Source: a virus. Taken from it: a stretch of 34,436 nt of DNA. The stretch covers positions 1-34,436 of the IMG/VR virus record IMGVR_UViG_3300036859_000494. One strand, 5' to 3'. Positions 16,601-23,519 of the stretch are shown piece by piece. How positions within the stretch are numbered: position 1 is the first letter of the stretch; every line of letters begins with the position of its first letter. The notes beneath the pieces are model-generated. The model ran no database searches, was not told where the DNA came from, and saw only the letters and a list, made by a program, of their open reading frames with translations. Position numbers and translations under genes: made by a program.

Positions 16601-18069
16601 TGGCTGCTTTCTCGAAGAATGAAATCATCAAATCTCTGACATTGCTGGCAGGATCCCTGATCCTGATTGCTGGTGCTGTTCGAGTCATGCAAGGAGCTCT
16701 CTCTGGAGCTGCAGCCATTTTGGTGGTTGCTGCTGCACTGAGGCTCTTGCTTCCTGTTCTGACTACTCTAGGACAAATGAGTTGGGAAGAAATCATCAAG
16801 GGGCTCGTCGGCCTTGCCGGCGTGTTTGTCATTATCGGTGTCGCTGGCCTCGTCCTGGCTCCGCTGGTCCCCGTTCTCTTTGCTCTTGCTGCAGCTATAG
16901 GCCTTCTTGCCTTGGCGGTTCTGGCAGCAGGCGTTGGCGTGTTGGCTTTTGCTGTAGGCTTGTCCATTCTTGCGGCAGCGGGAACAGGGGCAGTCGCGGC
17001 AATTGTCGGTATTGTGGCAGGTCTTGTGGGCTTGATCCCCTATGTTCTGGAGCAGATCGCTCTGGGCCTTGTCGCATTCGCCAAAGTGATCGCGGTTTCT
17101 GGACCGGCAATTCTTGATGCTATCAAGACACTGATGAATGCTTTCCTTGATGCCATTATTTCGGTGATCCCCAAGATCATCGATACCATTGTGACAATGT
17201 TGGTTCAGCTGCTGGAGAAATTGGCCGAAGCAACTCCGAAATTCGTCGATTCTGGTTTGAAGATCATCATATCTATACTGAGAGGTATTGCCGACAATAT
17301 CGGGAAAGTTGTCGATCAGGGTGCTCGCATCGTGATTGCTTTCCTCGAGGGAATCGGACGAAATTCGGGTAAAATCATCGAAGCCGCAGTGAATATGATC
17401 TTCGATTTCATTCATGGTGTCGCGGACGCAATCCGTGGTGCTGGCGAGAAACTTGTCAATGCGGGTTGGGATATTGCGACGGCGATCATCGAGGGTATCA
17501 TTCGAGGACTGGGTGCTCTCGTGAAGAAGGTTGTCGACGCGGCTATCAACATCGCCAAGAAGATGTGGGATGGGATCGTCGACTTCTTCGATATCTTCTC
17601 CCCGTCAAAGAAGATGAAGTGGGTCGGAAAAATGTTGATGTTGGGCCTTTCTGGAGGTCTGGACAAATATGGTGATCTCGCTGTGAAATCCACTGTGGGT
17701 GTGGGCGAGAATATGATCGATTCCATGGGGAAGACACTGAGCGGATTGAGCTCTGTTCTGGGCAAGGATCTCATCGACTTCAACCCCACGATTTCTCCCG
17801 TATTGGATTTGTCTCAGGTTCGAGGGGAGGCTGCATCACTAGCTGACATTCTTGCGGCACCCTCTTTCGATATCGCTGCTGCTGCCAGGAATGCTCAGAG
17901 CGCCAATGCGGCGTTCGAAGACAATCGGGACGCTGGAGAAACGGACGGAACGACCGGCTCGGGCGATACTTTCAATTTCACTCAGAACAACACTTCCCCG
18001 AAGGCTTTGTCTGAGGCTGAGATCTACCGCCAAACCAAGAACCTGATCTCGAGGACGAAAGGAGACTGA
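13645..18069 (+). CDS. Tape measure protein
   Basis: A 1474-residue tail-length ruler. Residues from about 100 to 240 match the tape-measure N-terminal domain (YETNLGSIQTVLSNTG, YNFSEMARNIGTFTAAGV, SAGKVSLEDWNSVVNAGLGG). The middle is dominated by five to seven repeats of about 56-66 residues between roughly 720 and 1080. Each runs AAGILIVA-ALxxLxDAL, then a W-S/E-EIxKG turn, then a second hydrophobic stretch, making it very membrane-like. The C-terminal third contains amphipathic helices and DGIVDFFDIFSPSKKM, a motif common near tape-measure ends. The ATG overlaps the upstream stop (ATGA). At about 1.5 angstrom per residue a tail near 220 nm would be expected. Confidence 0.93.
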   Translation: MSNVEERIVRMKFDNATFANGVSSTMSQLQALDKALQLDGASQGIQQANDAVGRFNTGGAQEQVSSLAQRFSALEIAAVTALANIVNKAVNAGLSLAKSLSVEPIIAGFKEYETNLGSIQTVLSNTGLKGAEGLAKVNDALGKLNTYSDQTIYNFSEMARNIGTFTAAGVTLDVATNAIKGIANLAAVSGSNAEQASTAMYQLSQAISAGKVSLEDWNSVVNAGLGGKVFQDALVETARAQGIAVDSMIKKNGSFRMSLQEGWLTSKVLTETLSKFTGDLTADQLKSMGYTQAQIKGILEMGKTAVDAATKVKSMSQLLDTLREAVGSGWSKTWQIVFGDFDEAKELFTGVNNVLGGMISASADARNNLLQGWKDLGGRQALIDGIANAFKALMAILKPIKDAFREIFPATTAKQLYDMTVAFRDFMAKLKIGEETANNLRRTFAGLFAILGIGWELIKAGVKFIFDLIGSLTAGSGGVLKFTGTIGDFLYELHQTIRDGEAFGKVFDFIGKVLSYPINIIKTLIGLLGKLFSGVGGDAESAKESIGGLVDSMSPLERLGKLIASTWQKIHDIFSTVAQNVKNVAKEFVDWAKGIGAAIAGVFQGGLNFDAILGAINTGLFAGLIVLFKKFVSKFGDFKLDGGLLDGVKDAIDGLTGSLKGMQNALNAAALLGIALAIGVLTLSFIGLADIDAGGLTRASAAIAVMFTQLSLAFVAFNKISSGGSAVKVGIMSAGLILLALAVRVLASSVEKLGSMDLETLHKGLIAVAILLGTLVAASNRLNTVAPGMIRTAAGLVILAAAIRLLVESVQELGGMDWESLAKGLVGVGAILAALALFTKFAEADKGGISQGAGIVLLAVGLKILASAIGDFTKFNWEQLARGMAGVAVGLGLITAAINLLPNGATFKAAGILIVATSLQLIADGVKEMSDLKWSEIARGITVLAGALLSIAVALKIIPKGSVLNAAAILIVAAALHILNDALAEMAAFSKNEIIKSLTLLAGSLILIAGAVRVMQGALSGAAAILVVAAALRLLLPVLTTLGQMSWEEIIKGLVGLAGVFVIIGVAGLVLAPLVPVLFALAAAIGLLALAVLAAGVGVLAFAVGLSILAAAGTGAVAAIVGIVAGLVGLIPYVLEQIALGLVAFAKVIAVSGPAILDAIKTLMNAFLDAIISVIPKIIDTIVTMLVQLLEKLAEATPKFVDSGLKIIISILRGIADNIGKVVDQGARIVIAFLEGIGRNSGKIIEAAVNMIFDFIHGVADAIRGAGEKLVNAGWDIATAIIEGIIRGLGALVKKVVDAAINIAKKMWDGIVDFFDIFSPSKKMKWVGKMLMLGLSGGLDKYGDLAVKSTVGVGENMIDSMGKTLSGLSSVLGKDLIDFNPTISPVLDLSQVRGEAASLADILAAPSFDIAAAARNAQSANAAFEDNRDAGETDGTTGSGDTFNFTQNNTSPKALSEAEIYRQTKNLISRTKGD

Positions 18070-18071
18070 TC

Positions 18072-18893
18072 ATGTTCACCAAAGTTGAAGTCACCAATCG
18101 TCGCGGGAACATTCTCACGTTGGCAGTACTTGAAGATGATAATCCCTATCAAATCGCTGCTATTGAAGGCCTTGAACCTGTTCAGGCCACATTGACAGCG
18201 TCAAGCTATGCTGGTCTCGATGGTGAAATTTTCCAATTCGCCAAGCGTGGTGCCAGGAATATCAGAATGAAATTGGATCTTGATCCGGATTTCGATGAGC
18301 AGACTTACACGACTCTCCGGCAAGGTCTTTATCCGTTCTTCGCCCCCAAATCAGAAATCACGCTGCGCTTCTACAGCGACACTGGCTTGTATCTGGATAT
18401 TGTTGGAGTGGTGGAGGATTTCAATTCACCTCTATTCGATCAAGATCCTTCTGTGGATATCTCCATCATGTGTTATCAGCCTGACTTCACAGATCCCAGG
18501 ATTGTGGAAGTTGCGGGAAATACCACGAGTGGTACGACTCCAACAACCTTGAATTACCCTGGGACTGTCGAGACGGGAACTGTAGTGACATTGAATCTGA
18601 ATCGCGCATTGAGCGAATTCACGATCTACAATGTGGACGAGGGTGGAAATATCCAACAACTCGACTTCACGGGTGACCTCCTTGACGATGACGTCCTTGT
18701 CATCAGTTCACTGAAGGGAAATAAAGGTATCACACTCACTCGAGCTGGTGTGTCAAGTTCATTCCTTTATGGTCGATCTGCTCAATCGTCATGGATCGAG
18801 TTGAGCGAAGGTGTAAACAATTTCCGAATTTATGCTCCGGGGGATCCTATCCCCTATGTTCTCGAATACGTCGTGAGGTATGGTGGTCTCTAG
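18072..18893 (+). CDS. Distal tail protein (Dit)
   Basis: A 273-residue baseplate protein in the standard place after the tape measure. The N-terminal segment (TNRRGNILTLAVLEDDNPYQIAAIEGLEP) and the strand pattern GEIFQFAKRGARNIRMKLDL match the siphovirus Dit ring domain, and the C-terminal half (about 160-273) is a second beta domain. It should form the ring joining tail tube and hub. AAAGGAG overlaps the tape-measure stop just upstream. Its stop overlaps the next GTG start. Confidence 0.8.
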   Translation: MFTKVEVTNRRGNILTLAVLEDDNPYQIAAIEGLEPVQATLTASSYAGLDGEIFQFAKRGARNIRMKLDLDPDFDEQTYTTLRQGLYPFFAPKSEITLRFYSDTGLYLDIVGVVEDFNSPLFDQDPSVDISIMCYQPDFTDPRIVEVAGNTTSGTTPTTLNYPGTVETGTVVTLNLNRALSEFTIYNVDEGGNIQQLDFTGDLLDDDVLVISSLKGNKGITLTRAGVSSSFLYGRSAQSSWIELSEGVNNFRIYAPGDPIPYVLEYVVRYGGL

Positions 18894-20107
18894 TGGACAT
18901 TTATATCCTCGACGCTTTGCTCCGACCCATCGATGTTGTGGGCGAATATATTTCGTTCCTATGGACGGAAAGATGGGATTCTTTGGGCGATTTCGAATTG
19001 ATCACTTTGGGGAAACCGAGCAATCGACGTCGATTTGTCGCTGACACGAAAATCGTGATCTCGCAATCAAAGCGTGTGATGATCATCGAATCAGTCGAAG
19101 ATACCGAGGATGTGGAGAAAGGTTCTCTTCTCAAAATCAAAGGTCGTTGTTTGAATCTTATGTTGGAAAAGCGTGTTTTGGTGCATCTTGATGTTTTTGA
19201 GCCGGGCCGCATTCTTCCAACATGGCATACCATCGGATGGACTCCGCTCGAACTCTTGACGTATTATTTCTTTCAGATCTGTCATGACAATGAGATTTCT
19301 GAGGGAGATAACATTCCTTTCCTGGAGACTACGGGATCGCTCTATCCAACAGAGAATATCATTCCCCCCTGGGATGTGGATTTCGAATGGTTTACACCCC
19401 CGATGAATCTCTATGAGGCTCTTCGGAAGATCTGCACTGCCTACGACATCGGATTCCGTTTCTACAAGGATCCTAACGCAGCCAAACTGTATTTCGAAGG
19501 CGTGATGGGTTGCGACCGTACTTCTCGACAATCTGATTTCATGCCAGTCATATTCTCACAGGATATGGCCAATTTGATCGATACAACGAATCTCATCGAC
19601 AACTCGAAATATTTCAACGCTGTACAAGTCGTCTATTTCTACAAAGACGAGTTCGATAATGATACAACACTGAATGCTTTTGTAGAAGCGCCGGAACTAG
19701 CCTTCTCTGAAGGCGGTTTCGATCAGAAAACGAAATTCCTGTCGATTACACAACTCCCAGAAGATATGACTCTCGCGGAAGTTCCGGCATATTTGGTGAA
19801 ATTGGGGGAAGAAGAACTCGGTCGGTCCAAACCCGTGAATGTGTATGATGGCGAGGTCGCCAAAAATAGCATTTATGTGTACGAACGGGACTACAATCTG
19901 GGCGACATTGTCGAGGTTCGTGGCAACGATGGTGGTGTCGCCTACATGCGTGTCGTCGAGCAGATCTTCAAGTCTGATAGTGCGGGTGACGCTGCATATC
20001 CATCACTTATTACCAATTCCTTTGTGTCCCCCGGAACTTGGGCCTCCTGGAAATACGATGTGGAATGGTCCGCTATGGGTTCTGACGAGTACTGGTCCAA
20101 CCAGTAG
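18893..20107 (+). CDS. Baseplate hub / Gp37-like tail protein
   Basis: A 404-residue protein resembling the siphovirus ReqiPepy6 Gp37-like family of Tal-type hub proteins. It starts DIYILDALLRPIDVVGEY, then FLWTERWDSLGDFEL, and later has IESVEDTEDVEKGSLLKIKG, MNLYEALRKICTAYDIGFRF and the late YERDYNLGDIVEVRG. The GTG at 18893 is chosen because it overlaps the Dit stop (TAGTG) and gives the family N-terminus; the ribosome-binding site is weak, consistent with coupling. No peptidase or lytic domain follows, so penetration activity must come from elsewhere. Confidence 0.78.
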   Translation: MDIYILDALLRPIDVVGEYISFLWTERWDSLGDFELITLGKPSNRRRFVADTKIVISQSKRVMIIESVEDTEDVEKGSLLKIKGRCLNLMLEKRVLVHLDVFEPGRILPTWHTIGWTPLELLTYYFFQICHDNEISEGDNIPFLETTGSLYPTENIIPPWDVDFEWFTPPMNLYEALRKICTAYDIGFRFYKDPNAAKLYFEGVMGCDRTSRQSDFMPVIFSQDMANLIDTTNLIDNSKYFNAVQVVYFYKDEFDNDTTLNAFVEAPELAFSEGGFDQKTKFLSITQLPEDMTLAEVPAYLVKLGEEELGRSKPVNVYDGEVAKNSIYVYERDYNLGDIVEVRGNDGGVAYMRVVEQIFKSDSAGDAAYPSLITNSFVSPGTWASWKYDVEWSAMGSDEYWSNQ

Positions 20108-20122
20108 AGAGAGGAGGTTATC

Positions 20123-20362
20123 GTGGCTATTGGAGATGCCGCGGTTGCCGCAGGCTTTCCCCTGGTGCCAGATTCAGGGGAAGAAGGCAAGGTCAAATGG
20201 GGAGCTCGAGAGATCAACAGGTCGCGCGATTTCATCGCTTTCCTGAAAGGACTTGTTCCTGGCTCAAAAGATGCTTTTCGAACGTCCGCGGGGATTTCGT
20301 CAGGAACGGCGGATCCCACGGGCGGTATGGACGGTGATATTTACTTCAAGATTCTGCCATAG
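20123..20362 (+). CDS. Short minor tail protein
   Basis: A 79-residue protein from a GTG preceded by GAGAGGAGGT. The C-terminal part SSGTADPTGGMDGDIYFKI is a short loop-strand motif often found where fibre proteins join their receptor-binding parts. Lying between the hub and the FN3 fibre, it may be an adaptor of the tail tip. I do not recognise a family with a defined function. Confidence 0.5.
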   Translation: MAIGDAAVAAGFPLVPDSGEEGKVKWGAREINRSRDFIAFLKGLVPGSKDAFRTSAGISSGTADPTGGMDGDIYFKILP

Positions 20363-20369
20363 GTGATTT

Positions 20370-21356
20370 ATGGCTGACTACACACTGGGGATCGGTGGAT
20401 CGTCCACGATGATGATCCGCGATCTCGGCGGATGGGTTGAATTCTGGTTCAAAACCGGCCCTCAAACATGGAACAATGATCAATGGTGGTCCTGGGGCGC
20501 TAATGGCACGAGTTCTCGTCAGAAATTCCGTCTCCTCAAAGGTGGTAACTGGCAGCTTTTCGGCTCCATCTACGTGGGATATAGTCAGACAATTCGCTTT
20601 ACGATCGAAGGAGCTGGATTAGGGTGGGCAACCACCGATTTCTTCCAATTCATCCAGCGAGCTACGGTGCCAGGCGCACCCATCATGCAACAAGTGACAC
20701 CAATATCATCATCGACCTTCCACGTGGTTTTTGTAGGGACGCATGACGGTGGTTCTGCTGTCCTTGAGTGGCAAATCGGTTACGGACTCTCCGGGAGTGG
20801 CCCTTCTTCGTTGGTGGGATCTGGTGGTGTATCGGATATCGGGGGATTCTCTCCCGGTCAGCGAGTATATTTCTGGGCTCGAGGTCGCAACGCCATCGGG
20901 TGGAGTGATTGGTCAAACCGACTCGATGGGATGACCTGGTCTGTTCCTCCGCCCCCTAGCGGCCCTACCATCTTGGAGAAATCGCAAGTCTCTGTTCGCT
21001 TTCAATATCTTTACGGTAACAATGCTGGTAATGCTCCGATCCTGGAGCGACAGATTGGATATGGTTTGAGCTCCAGTGCCCCGACCGACTTCGTCACCGA
21101 CGCAGGTGATATATCGGGTGTTCTTCTCGAGGATCTCGATCCAGGAGGGACGTATTACTTCTGGGCACGTGCGCGCAATTCAGTAGGTTGGGGATCATGG
21201 TCGACACGAACACGTATCGACCTGATAGCAGGAGCATTGGTACTCGTAGGGTCTGAATGGAAACGCGCTGTACCCTACGTCAGAGTTGGTGGCGTATGGA
21301 AGGTGGCGGAACCATGGTTGAGGACAGCGGGGACATGGCGGAGTACGGCTCTGTGA
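20370..21356 (+). CDS. Minor tail protein with two fibronectin type III domains
   Basis: A 328-residue tail-tip protein. The first 105 residues are a Trp-rich beta region (GGWVEFWFKTGPQTW, QWWSWGANG). Two FN3-like repeats follow at about 107-190 and 195-285, each ending in the same strand pattern: YFWARGRNAIGWSDWS and YFWARARNSVGWGSWS. The C-terminus has three short W repeats (SEWKRAVPYVRVGGVWK, then AGTWRS). FN3 and Ig-like domains on phage tails usually aid weak surface binding. The ATG follows AGGTGATTT. Confidence 0.78.
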   Translation: MADYTLGIGGSSTMMIRDLGGWVEFWFKTGPQTWNNDQWWSWGANGTSSRQKFRLLKGGNWQLFGSIYVGYSQTIRFTIEGAGLGWATTDFFQFIQRATVPGAPIMQQVTPISSSTFHVVFVGTHDGGSAVLEWQIGYGLSGSGPSSLVGSGGVSDIGGFSPGQRVYFWARGRNAIGWSDWSNRLDGMTWSVPPPPSGPTILEKSQVSVRFQYLYGNNAGNAPILERQIGYGLSSSAPTDFVTDAGDISGVLLEDLDPGGTYYFWARARNSVGWGSWSTRTRIDLIAGALVLVGSEWKRAVPYVRVGGVWKVAEPWLRTAGTWRSTAL

Positions 21357-21787
21357 GGCCGCGTCTCTGGGGGCTTCGACCATGGAAACGGCATAGTTTA
21401 ATCCTCATGGTGGGCGGTTTCTTGTACGCCCTGATTGGGTTTCTCTTCTTTCAACTACCGCCCAACCCCGGCAGGGAGAGTTCTCTCAAAGTCGTTCTCC
21501 AAGTCGCTCCACTCGAATTTTGGGGTTCCGTGTTCATGTTCTCGGGACTCCTTTCCATGATTTCGTCCCGATGGCCTCCTTTCTCGGAGAAATGGGGATA
21601 CATGGTCCTCACAGGAATGTCATCGGGATGGGCGTCAACATACCTACTGGGAGTCATTTTCTTCGACTCCCCGAGTGGTAATTGGTTCCAAGCTTTGGTA
21701 TGGAGTGTCCTTGCTTTCATGTGGTGGGCCATCTCGGGTCTGTCGAATCCTGATCACTCGGGGGTGAGACCGGATGAAAGGATCTGA
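21353..21787 (+). CDS. Four-helix membrane protein, possibly holin-associated
   Basis: A 144-residue integral membrane protein with four clear hydrophobic segments (SLILMVGGFLYALIGFLFF, LEFWGSVFMFSGLLSMI, YMVLTGMSSGWASTYLLGVI and FQALVWSVLAFMWWAIS). The GTG at 21353 overlaps the fibre stop as GTGA and gives a basic N-terminus (RPRLWGLRPWKRH) fit for the cytoplasmic side. ATG 21335 is the alternative. It opens the three-gene block ending with the holin, so a lysis role such as a second holin or antiholin is possible, but that is inferred only from position. Confidence 0.55.
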   Translation: MRPRLWGLRPWKRHSLILMVGGFLYALIGFLFFQLPPNPGRESSLKVVLQVAPLEFWGSVFMFSGLLSMISSRWPPFSEKWGYMVLTGMSSGWASTYLLGVIFFDSPSGNWFQALVWSVLAFMWWAISGLSNPDHSGVRPDERI

Positions 21788-22124
21788 TTGGGCCGTTGTC
21801 ATTGTCGGTTTGGTCAGTCTGATCTCTGCGATCCTGGCAGGCCGATCGGCACGTAAGGCCGCTCAGTACGATAGCGATGCCTCCATCATGAACTCTAAAA
21901 CTCTTGCTGAGACGGAGGCCTACAACCGAGCACGCAAGATGGATATCGAAACAATTAATCGGCAAGATCAAGAGATTGATGATATCCGCGAGCAAAATTA
22001 TCAACTTCGCAAGCAGGTGAGAAAACTCCAAGAAGATAACGATCGAATACATGAGGAAAACAGAATCCTCAAACAGAGAGTTGCCCGTTTGGAAAAACAT
22101 CAAAAGGAGAACAGTGATGGATGA
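21774..22124 (+). CDS. Membrane-anchored coiled-coil protein
   Basis: A 116-residue protein with one N-terminal transmembrane helix (WAVVIVGLVSLISAILAG), followed by about 80 residues of charged heptad repeat (EIDDIREQNYQLRKQVRKL, IHEENRILKQRVARLEKH). This is the layout of an anchored coiled-coil rod, like spanin or divisome-binding proteins, though no partner outer-membrane gene would be needed in a monoderm host. It overlaps the genes on both sides (14 and 8 bases), so it belongs to the lysis block. The function is unknown. Confidence 0.55.
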   Translation: MKGSDWAVVIVGLVSLISAILAGRSARKAAQYDSDASIMNSKTLAETEAYNRARKMDIETINRQDQEIDDIREQNYQLRKQVRKLQEDNDRIHEENRILKQRVARLEKHQKENSDG

Positions 22125-22479
22125 CACCGGTTTCACCTTTCCGCCGAAGGCATACGATTTCCTGAAATATGTGGCTCTGGTGGTTCTCCCGGCCGCAGCA
22201 ACGCTGATCCTGGGTATCGGCCTGGCGATTCATTGGACCGCTGCCGCACCCACGGCGACGATCATCACCCTGATCGACACGTTCCTCGGGAATCTGATCG
22301 GCAAGAGTTCCAGCAATTTCAAAGCCCAGAACAACGACGTATTCGGCGAGTTGGTCGTGAAGCAGGATCCTGACGGTGTCCCGACTGGAATGCGGATCGT
22401 CGGTTACAAGGAGAACCCCATCCTGGAGGAGGGCAAGCAGGTCTCCCTGCATGTCCGTAGGGAGCAGGAGCTGCAGTAA
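22117..22479 (+). CDS. Holin (r1t-type)
   Basis: A 120-residue protein matching the phage r1t holin family: an N-terminal PPKAYDFLKYVALVVLPAAA segment and first helix, IHWTAAAPTATIITLIDTFL as the second helix, then GNLIGKSSSNF and a hydrophilic C-terminal strand region (ELVVKQDPDG). Two membrane helices with both ends inside is usual for the family. The ATG at 22117 follows AAAGGAGA. It should open the membrane at lysis time to release the amidase encoded at 1013. Confidence 0.8.
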   Translation: MDDTGFTFPPKAYDFLKYVALVVLPAAATLILGIGLAIHWTAAAPTATIITLIDTFLGNLIGKSSSNFKAQNNDVFGELVVKQDPDGVPTGMRIVGYKENPILEEGKQVSLHVRREQELQ

Positions 22480-22510
22480 TCGCAACAATTACATGGCTAG
22501 TAATGAGACC
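22480..22510 (+). promoter_or_regulatory. Promoter-like repeat P1
   Basis: The first of four copies of a conserved element: TCGCAACAATTACA, two to four variable bases around GG, then TAGTAATGAGACC. The -10 hexamer (AGTAAT, 22499-22504) is the weakest of the four. No -35 hexamer of the TTGACA type is seen; the conserved CGCAA-TTACA block takes its place. It lies 17 bases before the start codon of the gene at 22527. Confidence 0.6.
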
Positions 22511-22529
22511 ACTGAAAGGACTAGCCATG
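22492..22529 (+). promoter_or_regulatory. Inverted repeat that can hide the start codon at 22527
   Basis: CATGGCTAG at 22492-22500 is a perfect nine-base complement of CTAGCCATG at 22521-22529. The second arm contains the start codon and the 20-base loop contains the Shine-Dalgarno AAAGGA. The first arm overlaps the P1 promoter and lies upstream of its predicted start of transcription (about 22510), so only read-through RNA could form this hairpin. Confidence 0.55.
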
Positions 22530-22940
22530 TTCAAAAGACAAGAAGACGCAGTTCAGAAAGCCCTCGACACGCGCATCCTGAGCGCCCTCGAATTGCTGGA
22601 TTCTGTGGGCACGAACGACGAGATCGATATTGAACTCGACAAGAACATCAAGCAGCTCTTCGGGTTGATGGATAACCTGACCGCGTATGATGAAGAATAC
22701 GAAAAAATGGTGAACGCCGTTGTCAAGCTGCTCCAAATTCGGAAGAACAACACCGAGGAGCACGCCAAGATGACCGCGTCAATCGCCAAGCTCACCGAGC
22801 TGCGGAAGAAGGACACCATCAGTTTGGAGACCTGGGTGACTGTCGGGACACATCTCGCGGGAATGCTCATGATCCTCAATCACGAGCGCGCTCACGTGAT
22901 CGCGACGAAGACTTTTGGACTTCTCCGAAAGATCCTGTGA
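22527..22940 (+). CDS. Unknown phage protein in cassette 1
   Basis: A 137-residue protein. The first 105 residues are helical and charged (ELDKNIKQLFGLMDNLTAY, VVKLLQIRKNNTEEHAKM), probably a coiled coil. A short hydrophobic stretch (WVTVGTHLAGMLMILNHE) and the conserved end HERAHVIATKTFGLLRKI follow, an ending I associate with small phage proteins of unknown function. The ATG at 22527 has AAAGGA upstream and is preferred to the ATG at 22503, which would lie inside the promoter. It has its own promoter and a strong terminator, so it is a stand-alone unit. Confidence 0.65.
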   Translation: MFKRQEDAVQKALDTRILSALELLDSVGTNDEIDIELDKNIKQLFGLMDNLTAYDEEYEKMVNAVVKLLQIRKNNTEEHAKMTASIAKLTELRKKDTISLETWVTVGTHLAGMLMILNHERAHVIATKTFGLLRKIL

Positions 22941-22966
22941 ACAAGCCAACCGCAAGAAACTCGAAG

Positions 22967-23010
22967 CCATATGGCGCGCCTAACTCCCCCAGGCGTGTCA
23001 TATGGTTTTT
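22967..23010 (+). terminator. Strong Rho-independent terminator after cassette 1
   Basis: A fourteen-base-pair stem (CCATATGGCGCGCC at 22967-22980 with GGCGTGTCATATGG at 22992-23005, including two G-U pairs) around the loop TAACTCCCCCA, followed by five Ts. It lies 27 bases after the stop of the gene at 22527 and just before promoter P2, so it insulates the two units. Confidence 0.85.
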
Positions 23011-23043
23011 CGGGCGATTTACATGGATTTTTGTTTTTCCGAT

Positions 23044-23074
23044 TCGCAAGATTTACAAGGCCTATAATGAGACC
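23044..23074 (+). promoter_or_regulatory. Promoter-like repeat P2
   Basis: The second copy: TCGCAAGATTTACA, AGGCC, then TATAATGAGACC with a perfect -10 hexamer at 23063-23068. It lies 22 bases before the start codon of the 53-residue protein at 23096. A partial extra copy of the upstream box (GATTTACATGG) lies about 30 bases further upstream. Confidence 0.7.
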
Positions 23075-23095
23075 CTACCAGTTTTAAGGAGCATC

Positions 23096-23257
23096 ATGGA
23101 CAAGAAGCAGATCGCTGCTGCCGCCATTGGATCGTTCGTCGGAACGGCCGCCTTCACCACTGTCATCACGACGGTGACGATCGTGGCCAAGAAGATCGAG
23201 CGCGCCAAGCGGATCAAGCGCGAGAACGCCGAGACCAAGAAGACCACCAAGAGCTGA
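23096..23257 (+). CDS. Small membrane protein in cassette 2
   Basis: A 53-residue protein with one membrane helix (AAAAIGSFVGTAAFTTVITT, continuing to about residue 31), then a very basic tail (KKIERAKRIKRENAETKK) that should stay in the cytoplasm. The ATG at 23096 follows TAAGGAG by five bases and lies 22 bases after the promoter element. The GTG at 22937 would read through the terminator and promoter, so it is rejected. The unit ends with a hairpin at 23271. I do not recognise a family; a small membrane effector such as a superinfection or defence modulator is possible but unsupported. Confidence 0.7.
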   Translation: MDKKQIAAAAIGSFVGTAAFTTVITTVTIVAKKIERAKRIKRENAETKKTTKS

Positions 23258-23270
23258 ATCTCAAGCCGAC

Positions 23271-23296
23271 AACCCCCACAAGGGGTTTAGGCTTTC
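23271..23296 (+). terminator. Terminator hairpin after cassette 2
   Basis: AACCCC (23271-23276) pairs with GGGGTT (23282-23287) around CACAA, followed by TAGGCTTTC. The T-run is broken, so termination may be partial, letting the three genes that follow be read. The hairpin plus the tail TTTAGG-TTTC recurs after cassettes 3 and 4. Confidence 0.6.
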
Positions 23297-23310
23297 GAAA
23301 GGAGGTTGCA

Positions 23311-23391
23311 ATGGATCGACGTCACTTAGTTATCGAGCTTTTCGAAATCGCTCTCATTGCACTCATCATTGTGTTGATTTTGACACACTAA
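23311..23391 (+). CDS. 26-residue single-helix membrane microprotein
   Basis: A 26-residue protein, MDRRHLVIELFEIALIALI followed by IVLILTH. One membrane helix covers almost the whole chain, with a charged N-terminus. AAAGGAGGT six bases before the ATG is among the strongest ribosome-binding sites in the window, which supports it as a real gene despite its size. It follows the cassette 2 terminator by about 15 bases, so it is probably read by leak-through. The function is unknown. Confidence 0.55.
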   Translation: MDRRHLVIELFEIALIALIIVLILTH

Positions 23392-23407
23392 GCAAAAAGG
23401 GGGAATA

Positions 23408-23509
23408 ATGCAAACCATCAAGGCAATTATCGTCCTTCTCGTTTTGGTGATTATCGCCGTAGCGTTCTGGTCGAAGATCATCGAATTTATCGTGTCGATA
23501 TCTCAATGA
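23408..23509 (+). CDS. 33-residue single-helix membrane microprotein
   Basis: A 33-residue protein starting MQTIKAIIVLLVLVIIAVAF and ending in a short polar stretch (WSKIIEFIVSISQ). It is one membrane helix with little outside it. AAAGGGGG precedes the ATG by five bases. It lies between the 26-residue microprotein and the gene at 23520, with gaps of 16 and 10 bases, so the three form a mini-operon. The family and function are unknown. Confidence 0.55.
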   Translation: MQTIKAIIVLLVLVIIAVAFWSKIIEFIVSISQ

Positions 23510-23519
23510 AAGGATCATG

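Noticed and set aside
16194-16967. A 257-codon minus-strand frame in the tape measure repeats
   Set aside because: It is an Ala/Thr/Pro/Arg-rich shadow of the repeated hydrophobic coding sequence, with no start signal.
22967-22980. Adjacent NdeI- and AscI-like sites (CATATG, GGCGCGCC), as in a cloning vector
   Set aside because: Both are part of a natural terminator stem with a matching second arm, and the flanking sequence is continuous phage sequence.
22937-23095. An N-terminal extension of the 53-residue protein from GTG 22937
   Set aside because: The extension would run through a strong terminator and promoter P2, and TAAGGAG sits correctly before the ATG at 23096.
23380-23409. TTGACA followed after 18 bases by AATAAT, resembling a sigma-70 promoter
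   Set aside because: The -10 overlaps the start codon of the 33-residue gene and the -35 lies inside the 26-residue gene; it shares nothing with the four conserved elements, so it is most likely chance.
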